Source: an uncultured Bacteroidota bacterium
GTDB lineage: Bacteria; Bacteroidota; Bacteroidia; Chitinophagales; Chitinophagaceae
Length of the DNA stretch: 64,000 nt
Assembly: GCA_903903635.1 (NCBI GenBank)
Contig: CAIUZK010000109.1
Coordinates: 1-64,000, forward strand
Direction: 5' to 3'
The notes below the pieces were generated by a model that was not told the origin of the DNA, did not search any database, and worked only from the letters and a program-made list of their open reading frames with translations. The translations under genes and the position numbers were made by a program. Positions 8,697 through 17,380 of this stretch are shown here, in pieces (the stretch's first letter is position 1; each line of letters opens with the position of its first letter).

Positions 8697-10694
8697 CTAT
8701 ACTCCTTTATACGCTACCTGTTTGCCAATAGAAGTCAATCCCAGCAACGCATCGGAGGTGCTGAATATTTTATTCAGGTAGCTCAATTCCGATTCACATC
8801 CTTTTGCTTCTTCTATCAGTTTATCAGCAATAGATACTGCAATGGGAGCCTTTCTTTTAAGGGTCTTAAATATTTTCTCAGCCTCGTCTGCGCCAATACC
8901 TTCTGAAGAAAACGTGTGGCCAAGAATTTGCTCCGTAGTATTATTGATAAAGAACTGCTCAATATTCTTCCACTTACTATTCAGATTGACCGTAGCCTGT
9001 GCTGGTATGGAAACCTTACCTGAGATCATACCAAAAAAATCATCGGTAGAAATCACCTTATCCACAAGGCCCACTTCACAGGCATCTTTAGCGCTCAGCA
9101 TTTTACCGGACAATACAAGATAACGGCCCATTGGCTTACCAGTCCTTCTAGCGCTTCTCTGTGTTCCACCCAGGCCCGGATAAATTCCAATACCTGTTTC
9201 AGGGAAAGCCATTTGCGCCTTTGGCATGGCAAGTACAATATCTGCACATAATGCCAGTTCCAGCCCACCCCCAAGCGCTAATCCATTAATAACAGCCACT
9301 ACCTTCTTCTTCGATTCATCGATCTTCTTAAATACACCCTGCCCATAAGCTGTAAATGTTTCAATATCATTTATCTTATTAGCCTTTATGTTTTTTACGA
9401 AGAATTTAATATCTGCACCGGCCACAAATGCCTTACCTGCGCCGGTAATAAAAATCGTATCAATAGCAGCATCCTGATCAGCCAATGCAAACTGTTCATC
9501 AAGTTGCTTCATTACTTCCTCATTCAGTGCATTCAGGTCCTCGGGCCTGTTCATGGTCAGCACAGCCACATTTCCCTTTTTCTCCAGGTTCACATACTGC
9601 ATTTGCCAGTGTTCCGTTCCAATGGCCAGAGGCAGGTGCATCTGGTATAATCCGGCTATTTTATGCACCAGGAACCAAACTTTCTCAGTACCATAATACT
9701 GCATCAGGTCTATTGGGCCACGACGCCATTTCAAACCAATTTTGGCGCCACGGTTTATGTCGGCTGCTGTACAAACTTTTTCATCCAGCAGTTGAGAACA
9801 AACAAAGAATACCACTCCCAGCATTCGCTCGGTAATTTCCTTTTTCACATCTTCATCCGGATTTACATCCCCTTCCAGGTTCCATTGCTTGCCCGATAAT
9901 GCCTGCTCTTTAAGCTTTTCACTTACCGCATAAAGACTGCCGTAGCGTTCCAGTGTTTTCTCAGCGTGATATGCAACAGGTACTCCTGTGGCATTCATCA
10001 AGGCGAAGGGGCCCATTCCTATGCCAAACAGGTCCATGCATACTGCATCTATGGTGGCAATATTTGCAATGTGCTCATCCAGCAAACGGGCTGATTCATT
10101 CAACCAGGGAACAAAAAACCGGTTTACCACAAAGCCGTAAGAATCCTTGCAAACTATGGCATCTTTACCCGACAGCATAGAAAATGCTTTCACTGATTCT
10201 ACCACATCAGCAGATGTTTTTTCACCCGGAATAATTTCCACCAGCCTGTTCTTTGCAGCATGATAGAAATAATGCAAGCCTACAAATCTTTCAGGTTTAA
10301 CAACCGATTCAGCCAGTTCAGTTACAGAGAACGAAGAAGTATTGGTAGCTAAAATAGTATGTTCATTTACTATAGTACTCAGTGTTTTGAACAGATCACT
10401 TTTTGCATTGAAATCCTCGTATATGGCCTCCACAATAAGGTCGCACTTTTTAAGATCGTTAAGATCATGCGTACCCATGATGTTGGAAAGGTAACCATCT
10501 ACCTGTTCGGCAGTAAATACCTTCTTCTCAACTCCATCCAGCAGCATCTTTGTGATATTATCTATACCCCTCTTTACAAACGACTCTTCTCTGTCTGCCA
10601 GTAATACGATAAAATTCTCCTGGGCAAATTTTTGCGCTATTGCTGCGCCCATTGTACCTGCCCCTACTATCCCAACTGTTTTAATCGTTGTCAC
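8697..10694 (-). CDS. Bifunctional 3-hydroxyacyl-CoA dehydrogenase (N-term)/enoyl-CoA hydratase (C-term)
   Basis: N-terminal VGIVGAGTMGAAIAQKFAQ (NAD site); C-terminal crotonase domain VLTMNRPEDLNALN...AGKAFVAGADIKFF...NGLALGGGLELALCADI...FPETGIGIYPGLGGTQR. Confidence 0.9.
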   Translation of the reverse strand: MTTIKTVGIVGAGTMGAAIAQKFAQENFIVLLADREESFVKRGIDNITKMLLDGVEKKVFTAEQVDGYLSNIMGTHDLNDLKKCDLIVEAIYEDFNAKSDLFKTLSTIVNEHTILATNTSSFSVTELAESVVKPERFVGLHYFYHAAKNRLVEIIPGEKTSADVVESVKAFSMLSGKDAIVCKDSYGFVVNRFFVPWLNESARLLDEHIANIATIDAVCMDLFGIGMGPFALMNATGVPVAYHAEKTLERYGSLYAVSEKLKEQALSGKQWNLEGDVNPDEDVKKEITERMLGVVFFVCSQLLDEKVCTAADINRGAKIGLKWRRGPIDLMQYYGTEKVWFLVHKIAGLYQMHLPLAIGTEHWQMQYVNLEKKGNVAVLTMNRPEDLNALNEEVMKQLDEQFALADQDAAIDTIFITGAGKAFVAGADIKFFVKNIKANKINDIETFTAYGQGVFKKIDESKKKVVAVINGLALGGGLELALCADIVLAMPKAQMAFPETGIGIYPGLGGTQRSARRTGKPMGRYLVLSGKMLSAKDACEVGLVDKVISTDDFFGMISGKVSIPAQATVNLNSKWKNIEQFFINNTTEQILGHTFSSEGIGADEAEKIFKTLKRKAPIAVSIADKLIEEAKGCESELSYLNKIFSTSDALLGLTSIGKQVAYKGV

Positions 10695-10725
10695 CTGAAT
10701 TTGATTTAATATTTATCCAAATAAA

Positions 10726-11499
10726 TTAATTATTGCGCCATACCGGCTTTCTCTTCTCCAAAAAGGAATTGATCCCTTCATTGGCATCAAAAGTATTCAT
10801 CAGCTCATTCACATACATATTTTCAAGTACAGGCAGGTATTCCGATAAAACCTTATTGAACTTTACTCTTGATGCTTTTACGGCAAACCTTAAGCTGGAT
10901 GCACTTTTAGGAATAATCTGATGTTCAATCCATTTGTTCACACCCGATTCAAGCTCAATAGTATCGGCAAAAACCTCGTTGATGAGCCCAAATGCTTTCC
11001 CTTCATCTGCCGAGAAAGTCAAACCGGTAATGATGAGTTCTTCCGCTTTTGCCAAACCTATCTTCTCCGATAAAATCAAAGATGCAGGTGGAGGGAACAC
11101 GCCCAAAATAATTTCAGGCTGACTGAACTTCGCACCTTTCTCGGCAAAAAGAAAATTACACATAATGGCTAGTTCCATACCACCACCCAGGCATTGACCT
11201 GATATTTTAGCCAATGTAGGTATGGCAAGGTCTTTCAACTTAATAAAAAGCTGATGGAATGAATGGATCATTCCCGCTGCTTGTGCCTTTTGATGCTCTT
11301 CCACACTTGCCCCGAATGAAAAGTGCTTTCCGGCACCTTCAAATGTGATCAGTTTCAACTCATGCATGGCACTGAAGGTGTCCAAAGCGGCCATCAGTTC
11401 GGCCATCATGCCGCTATCTATCACATTCCCTTTGCTGTTATCCATGATAACCTGGGCAATAGCGCCGCCATGCGAAAAATTGATCTTTATTTTTTCCAT
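10726..11499 (-). CDS. dch: Cyclohexa-1,5-diene-1-carbonyl-CoA hydratase (dienoyl-CoA hydratase), crotonase family
   Basis: GKHFSFGASVEEH, SGQCLGGGMELAIMCNFLFAEKGAKFSQPEIILGVFPPPAS; lies between oah and the HAD/ECH gene. Confidence 0.82.
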   Translation of the reverse strand: MEKIKINFSHGGAIAQVIMDNSKGNVIDSGMMAELMAALDTFSAMHELKLITFEGAGKHFSFGASVEEHQKAQAAGMIHSFHQLFIKLKDLAIPTLAKISGQCLGGGMELAIMCNFLFAEKGAKFSQPEIILGVFPPPASLILSEKIGLAKAEELIITGLTFSADEGKAFGLINEVFADTIELESGVNKWIEHQIIPKSASSLRFAVKASRVKFNKVLSEYLPVLENMYVNELMNTFDANEGINSFLEKRKPVWRNN

Positions 11500-11502
11500 A
11501 AT

Positions 11503-12603
11503 CTAAACTGTTTGTTTTTGATATTGAGGAGAAATGGTATGGTGTAACTCTTCATTCCACTCATGTCCTTCTGCCAGCAATTGCCTCAGGAGCACAAAAT
11601 CAACTTCCCTGTTTTCTTTTGGTCCATCGTTAAATGCCTTGAAACCTGCTTTTGCTTCAGACATCATATTCAAAGCAAGCCATTCCCTGCTGCCTTCCTT
11701 GTTCTTATCCCAATGCTCCAGCTTGAATTTACGAACCTCAGAAATTGTCTTATTCATACAATTAGGGAAGGTGTGCAGTATTTTGGCTATAAGGCTATTT
11801 ACGGCTTTATCAAGCATAGCTAAATCAACTTCTGCCTTAGCAACAATTTCTTTTGCCTTAGCCAGTTCTTCTCCTGTTTTGGCAGTACCAAAAACTATAC
11901 GGCCATACTCATCAGTCACCCTTTCAGTTACAACCATTGGGTTGGCAATGAACTTACCATCTAGCTTAAGCACTGGTGCAATATCTGTAAGCACTCCAAA
12001 ATAATATGCCTGGTGAGCCGACCATGGCTCGCAAAGAGTAAGTGAATACATGGCTCTCTCAACACCTACGAATAATGGTAAAAAGTCGGTTGCGCCTCCG
12101 ATAGGAGCACTACCATGTTTAGGACCTGCCTGACCCAGGCGGGCCATATCGCTGGCTATACTGAAATCGCAAGCCATACCTATCTCCTGGCCACCACCTA
12201 CACGCATACCATTGATACGGCATATCACCGGTTTTTCGCACATAAGGATAGCAGAAACCATATCATTGAACAGGCGCATATACTGAGAATACTCCTGCGG
12301 ATTGCCTGAATAATATTCGGCATATTCCTTGGTATTGCCACCTGTACAGAATGCTTTATCACCTACTGCGGTAAGCACAACTGCCACCACACTCCGGTCG
12401 TTGGATGCAGTGCGGAAGGCCATAATAATCTCCTTAATAGCAGCAGTAGTATACGAGTTGAATTGCTTTGGGTTATTCAGAATGATCCAGGCATTAAATA
12501 GCCCGTTTTTTGCGCTTCCGTCTCTATCAAGACAAGGCCTCTTTTCAAATAATATTTCTTTAAATTCTATCGTTACGAGGTCATGATTTTTTAAGTTGCT
12601 CAT
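11503..12603 (-). CDS. oah: 6-oxocyclohex-1-ene-1-carbonyl-CoA hydrolase (BamA/Oah)
   Basis: 366 aa, longer than usual crotonases; AWIILNNPKQFNSYTTAAIKEII...GDKAFCTGGNTKEYAEYYSGNPQEY...NGMRVGGGQEIGMACDFSIASDMARLGQAGPKHGSAPIGGATDFLP, characteristic of BamA/Oah. Confidence 0.93.
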   Translation of the reverse strand: MSNLKNHDLVTIEFKEILFEKRPCLDRDGSAKNGLFNAWIILNNPKQFNSYTTAAIKEIIMAFRTASNDRSVVAVVLTAVGDKAFCTGGNTKEYAEYYSGNPQEYSQYMRLFNDMVSAILMCEKPVICRINGMRVGGGQEIGMACDFSIASDMARLGQAGPKHGSAPIGGATDFLPLFVGVERAMYSLTLCEPWSAHQAYYFGVLTDIAPVLKLDGKFIANPMVVTERVTDEYGRIVFGTAKTGEELAKAKEIVAKAEVDLAMLDKAVNSLIAKILHTFPNCMNKTISEVRKFKLEHWDKNKEGSREWLALNMMSEAKAGFKAFNDGPKENREVDFVLLRQLLAEGHEWNEELHHTISPQYQKQTV

Positions 12604-12612
12604 ATATTTCGT

Positions 12613-13680
12613 TTAATTGTTAAAATCTGGTACAAGCACTGAGCGCTTCACATATTTATGCTCCAGTGTATTTTTGAAAACTTCATTGATCTGCGACATC
12701 GGGAAGGTCTGCACAAACTCATCAATATGTAGCTGGTCATTAGCCACCAATTGCACTACCTCCGGATACAACTCCGGTTTACAACCCCATGTACCGATTA
12801 GTTTGGCATCAAATGCCATCAGGTTGCTCAAACGCACCTCAACCTTATCCATTGTAAAACCTACAACTGATAGTGTAGAAGCAAACGTAATCAGGTTAAA
12901 AGCCACCTCCTGTCCTGCCTTGGTTCCCGACATTTCAAATATCTTCCAGCAGAACGGAGAAGCTTTCAGCTCTTTTACAATACCCTTTACTGCATCTTTT
13001 ATTTCTTTAACTCCGAGACCCTTAATGTTGAGAATAGCATCTATACCATTCTCTTTAGCAAGATTCAGTTTCTCATCATTTACATCCAGTGCAATTACTT
13101 TTGCCCCGGCTATTTTGGCAAGCTGGGCACCATACTGACCTACCCCGCCTACACCTATTACAATGGCCAGATCGCCAGCTTCAATTTCAGCTTTCTTTAT
13201 TACCTGGTAAGGGGTAGAAACCGCATCAGCTATAATCGATAACTGCTCAAGGCTGTATTTCTTCAAAACCTTATCAGGCACAGGGCACAAAAATTTTGCC
13301 GGTACTATGATATGCGATGCAAAACCACCATCAAAATCATTACCCGGCATCAACTGGCTACGGCATATATTGCTGCGGCCTTTTCTGCATAGTTCACATT
13401 CGCCACAAGGCAATACAGCCGGAATAATTACATTTTTATTTAACCACTCATCAGGTCCGTTAACTACCCTGCCACTTATCTCGTGGCCCAGGGTTAATGG
13501 TAATGCATGCTTGGTTTGCACTCCATGATGCCAGAAGCTGATATCAGTATGGCAGACACCACAGCCTGCCACTTTAACCAATGCTTCGCCATCTTTCAGT
13601 ACCGGAACCGGTTGTTCAACAAGAGTAAACTCTTTATTCAACTCAGTCATTTGCCATTTATAAATTTTCTGATCGGCCAT
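12613..13680 (-). CDS. had: 6-hydroxycyclohex-1-ene-1-carbonyl-CoA dehydrogenase (Zn-dependent alcohol dehydrogenase family)
   Basis: GVCHTDISFWHHGVQTKHALPLTLGHEISGRV, PAVLPCGECELCRKGRSNICRSQLMPGNDFDGGFASHI, VIGVGGVGQYGAQLAKIAGA; starts 9 nt upstream of oah. Confidence 0.88.
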   Translation of the reverse strand: MADQKIYKWQMTELNKEFTLVEQPVPVLKDGEALVKVAGCGVCHTDISFWHHGVQTKHALPLTLGHEISGRVVNGPDEWLNKNVIIPAVLPCGECELCRKGRSNICRSQLMPGNDFDGGFASHIIVPAKFLCPVPDKVLKKYSLEQLSIIADAVSTPYQVIKKAEIEAGDLAIVIGVGGVGQYGAQLAKIAGAKVIALDVNDEKLNLAKENGIDAILNIKGLGVKEIKDAVKGIVKELKASPFCWKIFEMSGTKAGQEVAFNLITFASTLSVVGFTMDKVEVRLSNLMAFDAKLIGTWGCKPELYPEVVQLVANDQLHIDEFVQTFPMSQINEVFKNTLEHKYVKRSVLVPDFNN

Positions 13681-13682
13681 TT

Positions 13683-14942
13683 TTATAAATTTATGTTCTC
13701 AAATAATATTGCATTTCCCTGTCCGCCACCTATACAGGCAGAAGCTATACCGTACCTTACTTTCCGGATGTTCATTTCTCTGGATAAGGTAAGCGATAAC
13801 CTGAGACCACTGGCTGCTAATGGATGACCATAAGCAATAGCGCCACCGTTCACATTACATATGTTCCTGTCCAGCCCAAGTTCACGCTCGCAACCAATAA
13901 ACTGGGCTGCAAATGCTTCATTGATCTCAAACAGTCCAATGTCACTTATGTTCAGGCCGGTCATTTCCAGCAACAGCCTGATAGCAGGTACAGGGCCTAA
14001 ACCCATTACCTTGGGATCAACAGCACTGGTTGCAGAAGCAACCACCCTGCTAAGTGACTTCAGATTATTCTTTGCCAGGTAGGCCTTATTGGCAATTACA
14101 GCAGAAGCCGCGCCATCTACCATTCCACTTGAATTGGCAGCCGTTTGCACACCTTCTTTATCAAACACCGTTGGCAATTTTGCCATCACATCCAATGTAG
14201 AAGAACGGATATTTTCATCTGCAACAAAATCAACCATTTTCTTGGGCAGGGAAACTTTTCTGGGCTTACAACCATCTGCTTCAAAAACCATACTGTTCAT
14301 GGCTACGATCTCATCCTTCAGATAGCCTCTTTCTGTAGCTGCAATGGCCCTGTCAACCGATAGCTTACCAAATACATCTGCCTCCTGCCTGGTGATTCCA
14401 TGTTTTTTGGCCACATTCTCAGCAGTGCAGCCCATAGGCACAGCGGCAGTATCATTCAACGCTTCCCATAAAAAGTCTTTGAACTCAACACGACCCAGGG
14501 CATAACCCATACGGTTGCCATAACTTACTGTTGGCGCCAGCGACATACTTTCTGCGCCACCGCAAAGTGTAACATCAGCCTTGCCCAGGGTGATCTGATC
14601 AGCGCCGGCGGTGATAGTCTCGAATCCTGAACCACAGATCCTTTGCAACATTACTGCTGGAACGCCTTCAGGAACGCCTGAATAAAGACCTACATGCCGT
14701 GGGTAAAAATAAGAGTCATAAGAGCACTGCCCTATATTAGCCATCATTACCTGGTCAATATCCTTGGGCGAGATGCCGGACTTTTCCATAGCCGCCCTGC
14801 TGGAATAAATAGCAAGATCGGTAGGTGATATATTGGCCAATGTACCGCACAATTTACCAAACGGTGTTCTGGCTCCGTTCACCAGGTAGATATCATCGTA
14901 CATTATTCCAATGCCTTTTTCTTTATTATGGTATGCTTTCAT
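13683..14942 (-). CDS. Thiolase (acetyl-CoA acyltransferase)
   Basis: LVNGARTPFGKLCG, QRICGSGFETITAGADQI, GGAESMS, NVNGGAIAYGHPLAASGLRL, ASACIGGGQGNAI. The true start may be the internal Met at 14903. Confidence 0.9.
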   Translation of the reverse strand: MKAYHNKEKGIGIMYDDIYLVNGARTPFGKLCGTLANISPTDLAIYSSRAAMEKSGISPKDIDQVMMANIGQCSYDSYFYPRHVGLYSGVPEGVPAVMLQRICGSGFETITAGADQITLGKADVTLCGGAESMSLAPTVSYGNRMGYALGRVEFKDFLWEALNDTAAVPMGCTAENVAKKHGITRQEADVFGKLSVDRAIAATERGYLKDEIVAMNSMVFEADGCKPRKVSLPKKMVDFVADENIRSSTLDVMAKLPTVFDKEGVQTAANSSGMVDGAASAVIANKAYLAKNNLKSLSRVVASATSAVDPKVMGLGPVPAIRLLLEMTGLNISDIGLFEINEAFAAQFIGCERELGLDRNICNVNGGAIAYGHPLAASGLRLSLTLSREMNIRKVRYGIASACIGGGQGNAILFENINL

Positions 14943-14951
14943 ATAAATTGA

Positions 14952-16802
14952 TTATTGAACTTTAGATAATTCTTTTGCATCAGCCTGTTCTGCAGCAGGC
15001 TCAACATAACTTTGTTTAGCAATAATTGCTGCCCCGTAAGAAACTGTGTACTGAGGATGGTCCACAGTCATGATCTCCTTGCCAAATTTCTGTGTAAGAA
15101 TATTACTCAGGTACGGATGATAGGCAATAACACCACCTATAATATAAATAGGCAGCCCCGGCACCATTTTCATTTTGGCCACTTTATTTGCTATGGATAT
15201 ATAAATACCACGCGCAATATCCTGAACAGGCATTCCATCGAATACCCAGTTCATAATTTCCGTTTTAGCAAATACTGTACAGAAACTATTCAGCTCCTTA
15301 TCATATTCTGAGTGAGAGGCCAGTGTGCTCATATCGGTATCGTTGATCCCCGCCCTTTCAGATATTTCAGAAAGGAAAGCGCCGGTACCTGCAGCACACT
15401 TATCATTCATATAAAAATTAGAAACGTGATTTTCTACATCGCACTGAACGATCTTGATATCCTCACCTCCAATGTCTATTATATTTTTTGGCCCGCTGAA
15501 AAACCGGGATGCTCCTGCGGCGCCGCAGTTGATCTCGGTCTTGATGATGTCGGAATCAGTAAAATGTTTACGACCATAACCTGTGGCACAACTGTATTTA
15601 ATATTAAACACACCATGAATGGCCTGAAGCACATTCTTCATTGCCTGGCGATCTTTATTCAATGTCTGAAGAAGATATCTGAATACAGTTGTCCCCTGAT
15701 CATCTGTTACAGTAAACTTAGTATAAGCAGAACCAAGGTCTATACCCAGAAAACAGTTCATGCCTTTATAAAACAAAGATGAACGATCCTTCTCTACCAG
15801 ACCTTTATTTATGATCTTTTTATTTACTTCTCCCGTCACCCCGGGCATCCTGGAAAGCACATTTTTATTGGTCATGGCTTTTACCATATTGGTAAAAGAC
15901 AGGTTCAAAGAAGTCTTTACATAATGCTTCTTGCCATACTCAACAATCTTCCCGTTGAAATAATCAATCTCAGTCTGCCTGTTATTGATAATATCAACAG
16001 CAAGCGACGGAAAGTGGTCACCTCCGTTTTTAAGATACCGCATACACTTTCTTACGAAATCATCCGGGAATCTGATCTTCTCCTTTTCAGCCACATCAAT
16101 ACCCTCATTGATGATCTGCTCAATAAGTTCGCAGGTATCAGCATCTGCAATAGCCTCAGCCATGGTCAGCCGACCAACGCCGCACAATGCGCTAAGAGAT
16201 GCATTCAGAATTGTTTTTTCCCATGAGCGTTTTACCAACTCAAATGAGTCGATATTCTGTGTTTTAAAATCTACACTATTCAGAATATCTGCAAATTGCT
16301 TAGCTTGCTCTCCTCTTCTGTCATCTACAGGGCCAATATAATTTGGCGGTGTAAAAAAGGACACCCTGATGTTATTGGGCGAAACAGTATTTCCCGCATA
16401 ATTGATGATCATGCGCATGGTACGCAACTCTCCAAAACCAGGAATCAGTAATTCTTCAACATCTATCCCGTTTTGTGCCGCAATAACAGAAAGCTTTTCC
16501 GACTTCAGTACTTCTGCTTCTCTTACTGCGCCGGGAGTATGGTACGACTTAAGGGCAAATACCAGAAAATCAAGATCCATCGGAGCCATTTCCTCAACTT
16601 TGCTATAAACCCTTTCAAATTTGGTTACCGATTGGAAAACGTGCTGGAGTATGATTCCCTCTTCCCTGATTTTCTTAAGTTTAAATTCATCCTTATCGCA
16701 GATGGCTACATCACATCCTGCCTCAACCAGTTTCACCGCAAGGATCATTCCCACAGGACCTAATCCAATGATGCCAACTTTTATTTTTTTTACTTCGCTC
16801 AT
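14952..16802 (-). CDS. Fusion protein: ketopantoate reductase (ApbA/PanE)-like domain plus BcrA/D-BadF-HgdC family ATPase
   Basis: Residues 1 to about 340: KVGIIGLGPVGMILAVKLVEAGCDVAICDKDE...NGIDVEELL...SWEKTILNASLSALCGVGRLTMAEA. From Met348: MNCFLGIDLGSAYTKFTV...IDIGGEDIKIVQ...NDKCAAGTGAFLSEISERAG...NSFCTVFAKTEI...IIGGVIAYHPYL...VSYGAAIIA. One uninterrupted ORF. Confidence 0.88.
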   Translation of the reverse strand: MSEVKKIKVGIIGLGPVGMILAVKLVEAGCDVAICDKDEFKLKKIREEGIILQHVFQSVTKFERVYSKVEEMAPMDLDFLVFALKSYHTPGAVREAEVLKSEKLSVIAAQNGIDVEELLIPGFGELRTMRMIINYAGNTVSPNNIRVSFFTPPNYIGPVDDRRGEQAKQFADILNSVDFKTQNIDSFELVKRSWEKTILNASLSALCGVGRLTMAEAIADADTCELIEQIINEGIDVAEKEKIRFPDDFVRKCMRYLKNGGDHFPSLAVDIINNRQTEIDYFNGKIVEYGKKHYVKTSLNLSFTNMVKAMTNKNVLSRMPGVTGEVNKKIINKGLVEKDRSSLFYKGMNCFLGIDLGSAYTKFTVTDDQGTTVFRYLLQTLNKDRQAMKNVLQAIHGVFNIKYSCATGYGRKHFTDSDIIKTEINCGAAGASRFFSGPKNIIDIGGEDIKIVQCDVENHVSNFYMNDKCAAGTGAFLSEISERAGINDTDMSTLASHSEYDKELNSFCTVFAKTEIMNWVFDGMPVQDIARGIYISIANKVAKMKMVPGLPIYIIGGVIAYHPYLSNILTQKFGKEIMTVDHPQYTVSYGAAIIAKQSYVEPAAEQADAKELSKVQ

Positions 16803-16873
16803 CTAAAATAATATATAAGGTTCCAAATGCGATCAGAGAACCGGATGTCTTTCAACACCTGCCTCCCAAAATC

Positions 16874-17356
16874 TCAACTAAGCTTCATATTAAACACCTC
16901 TTCATTTACCGGCAATTTATCCCCGAATAAATTCTTAAGATGATTATTATACCTGGCAATAACATTATTCTTATTCACCTCTGCCCCCGGATCAATCATG
17001 CCGGCTTCTGCCAATAAATCTGCATTGACGATCACAGCGGAATCAATTTTCTCACTTCCCGGCAGCAACTTCATATTTATAGAATGCATACAGCCAGAAA
17101 GGCATTTACCCAGCTCCTTCAGATTCCTTGGACAAAAGCAACCTTCTTCAGGCGACTTTTCATAATCCGGATTAGTAAACAATGATCGGTTCGGAAAGAT
17201 CATGGCTACCAGTGTTTTACCATCTTTAAGAGCCAGAACAACATAGTGTACATAATGACAGATTCGTTTAATTTCCTTTTCCAATAACTCAGTATCAACC
17301 GAATGCCCGTTCGGCAAGGTCAATTTACTTTCGTCAATAGCAGTAAAATTGTTCAT
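16874..17356 (-). CDS. Small Cys-rich protein resembling an isolated C-terminal domain of AMP-forming acyl-CoA ligases
   Basis: KLTLPNGHSVDTELLEKEIKRICHYVHYVVLALKDGKTLVAMIFPN and IDPGAEVNKNNVIARYNNHLKNLFGD look like ligase C-termini; contains a CFCPRNLKELGKCLSGC cysteine cluster. Confidence 0.5.
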   Translation of the reverse strand: MNNFTAIDESKLTLPNGHSVDTELLEKEIKRICHYVHYVVLALKDGKTLVAMIFPNRSLFTNPDYEKSPEEGCFCPRNLKELGKCLSGCMHSINMKLLPGSEKIDSAVIVNADLLAEAGMIDPGAEVNKNNVIARYNNHLKNLFGDKLPVNEEVFNMKLS

Positions 17357-17380
17357 AAACTGAATTTACGCATCGTTCTG

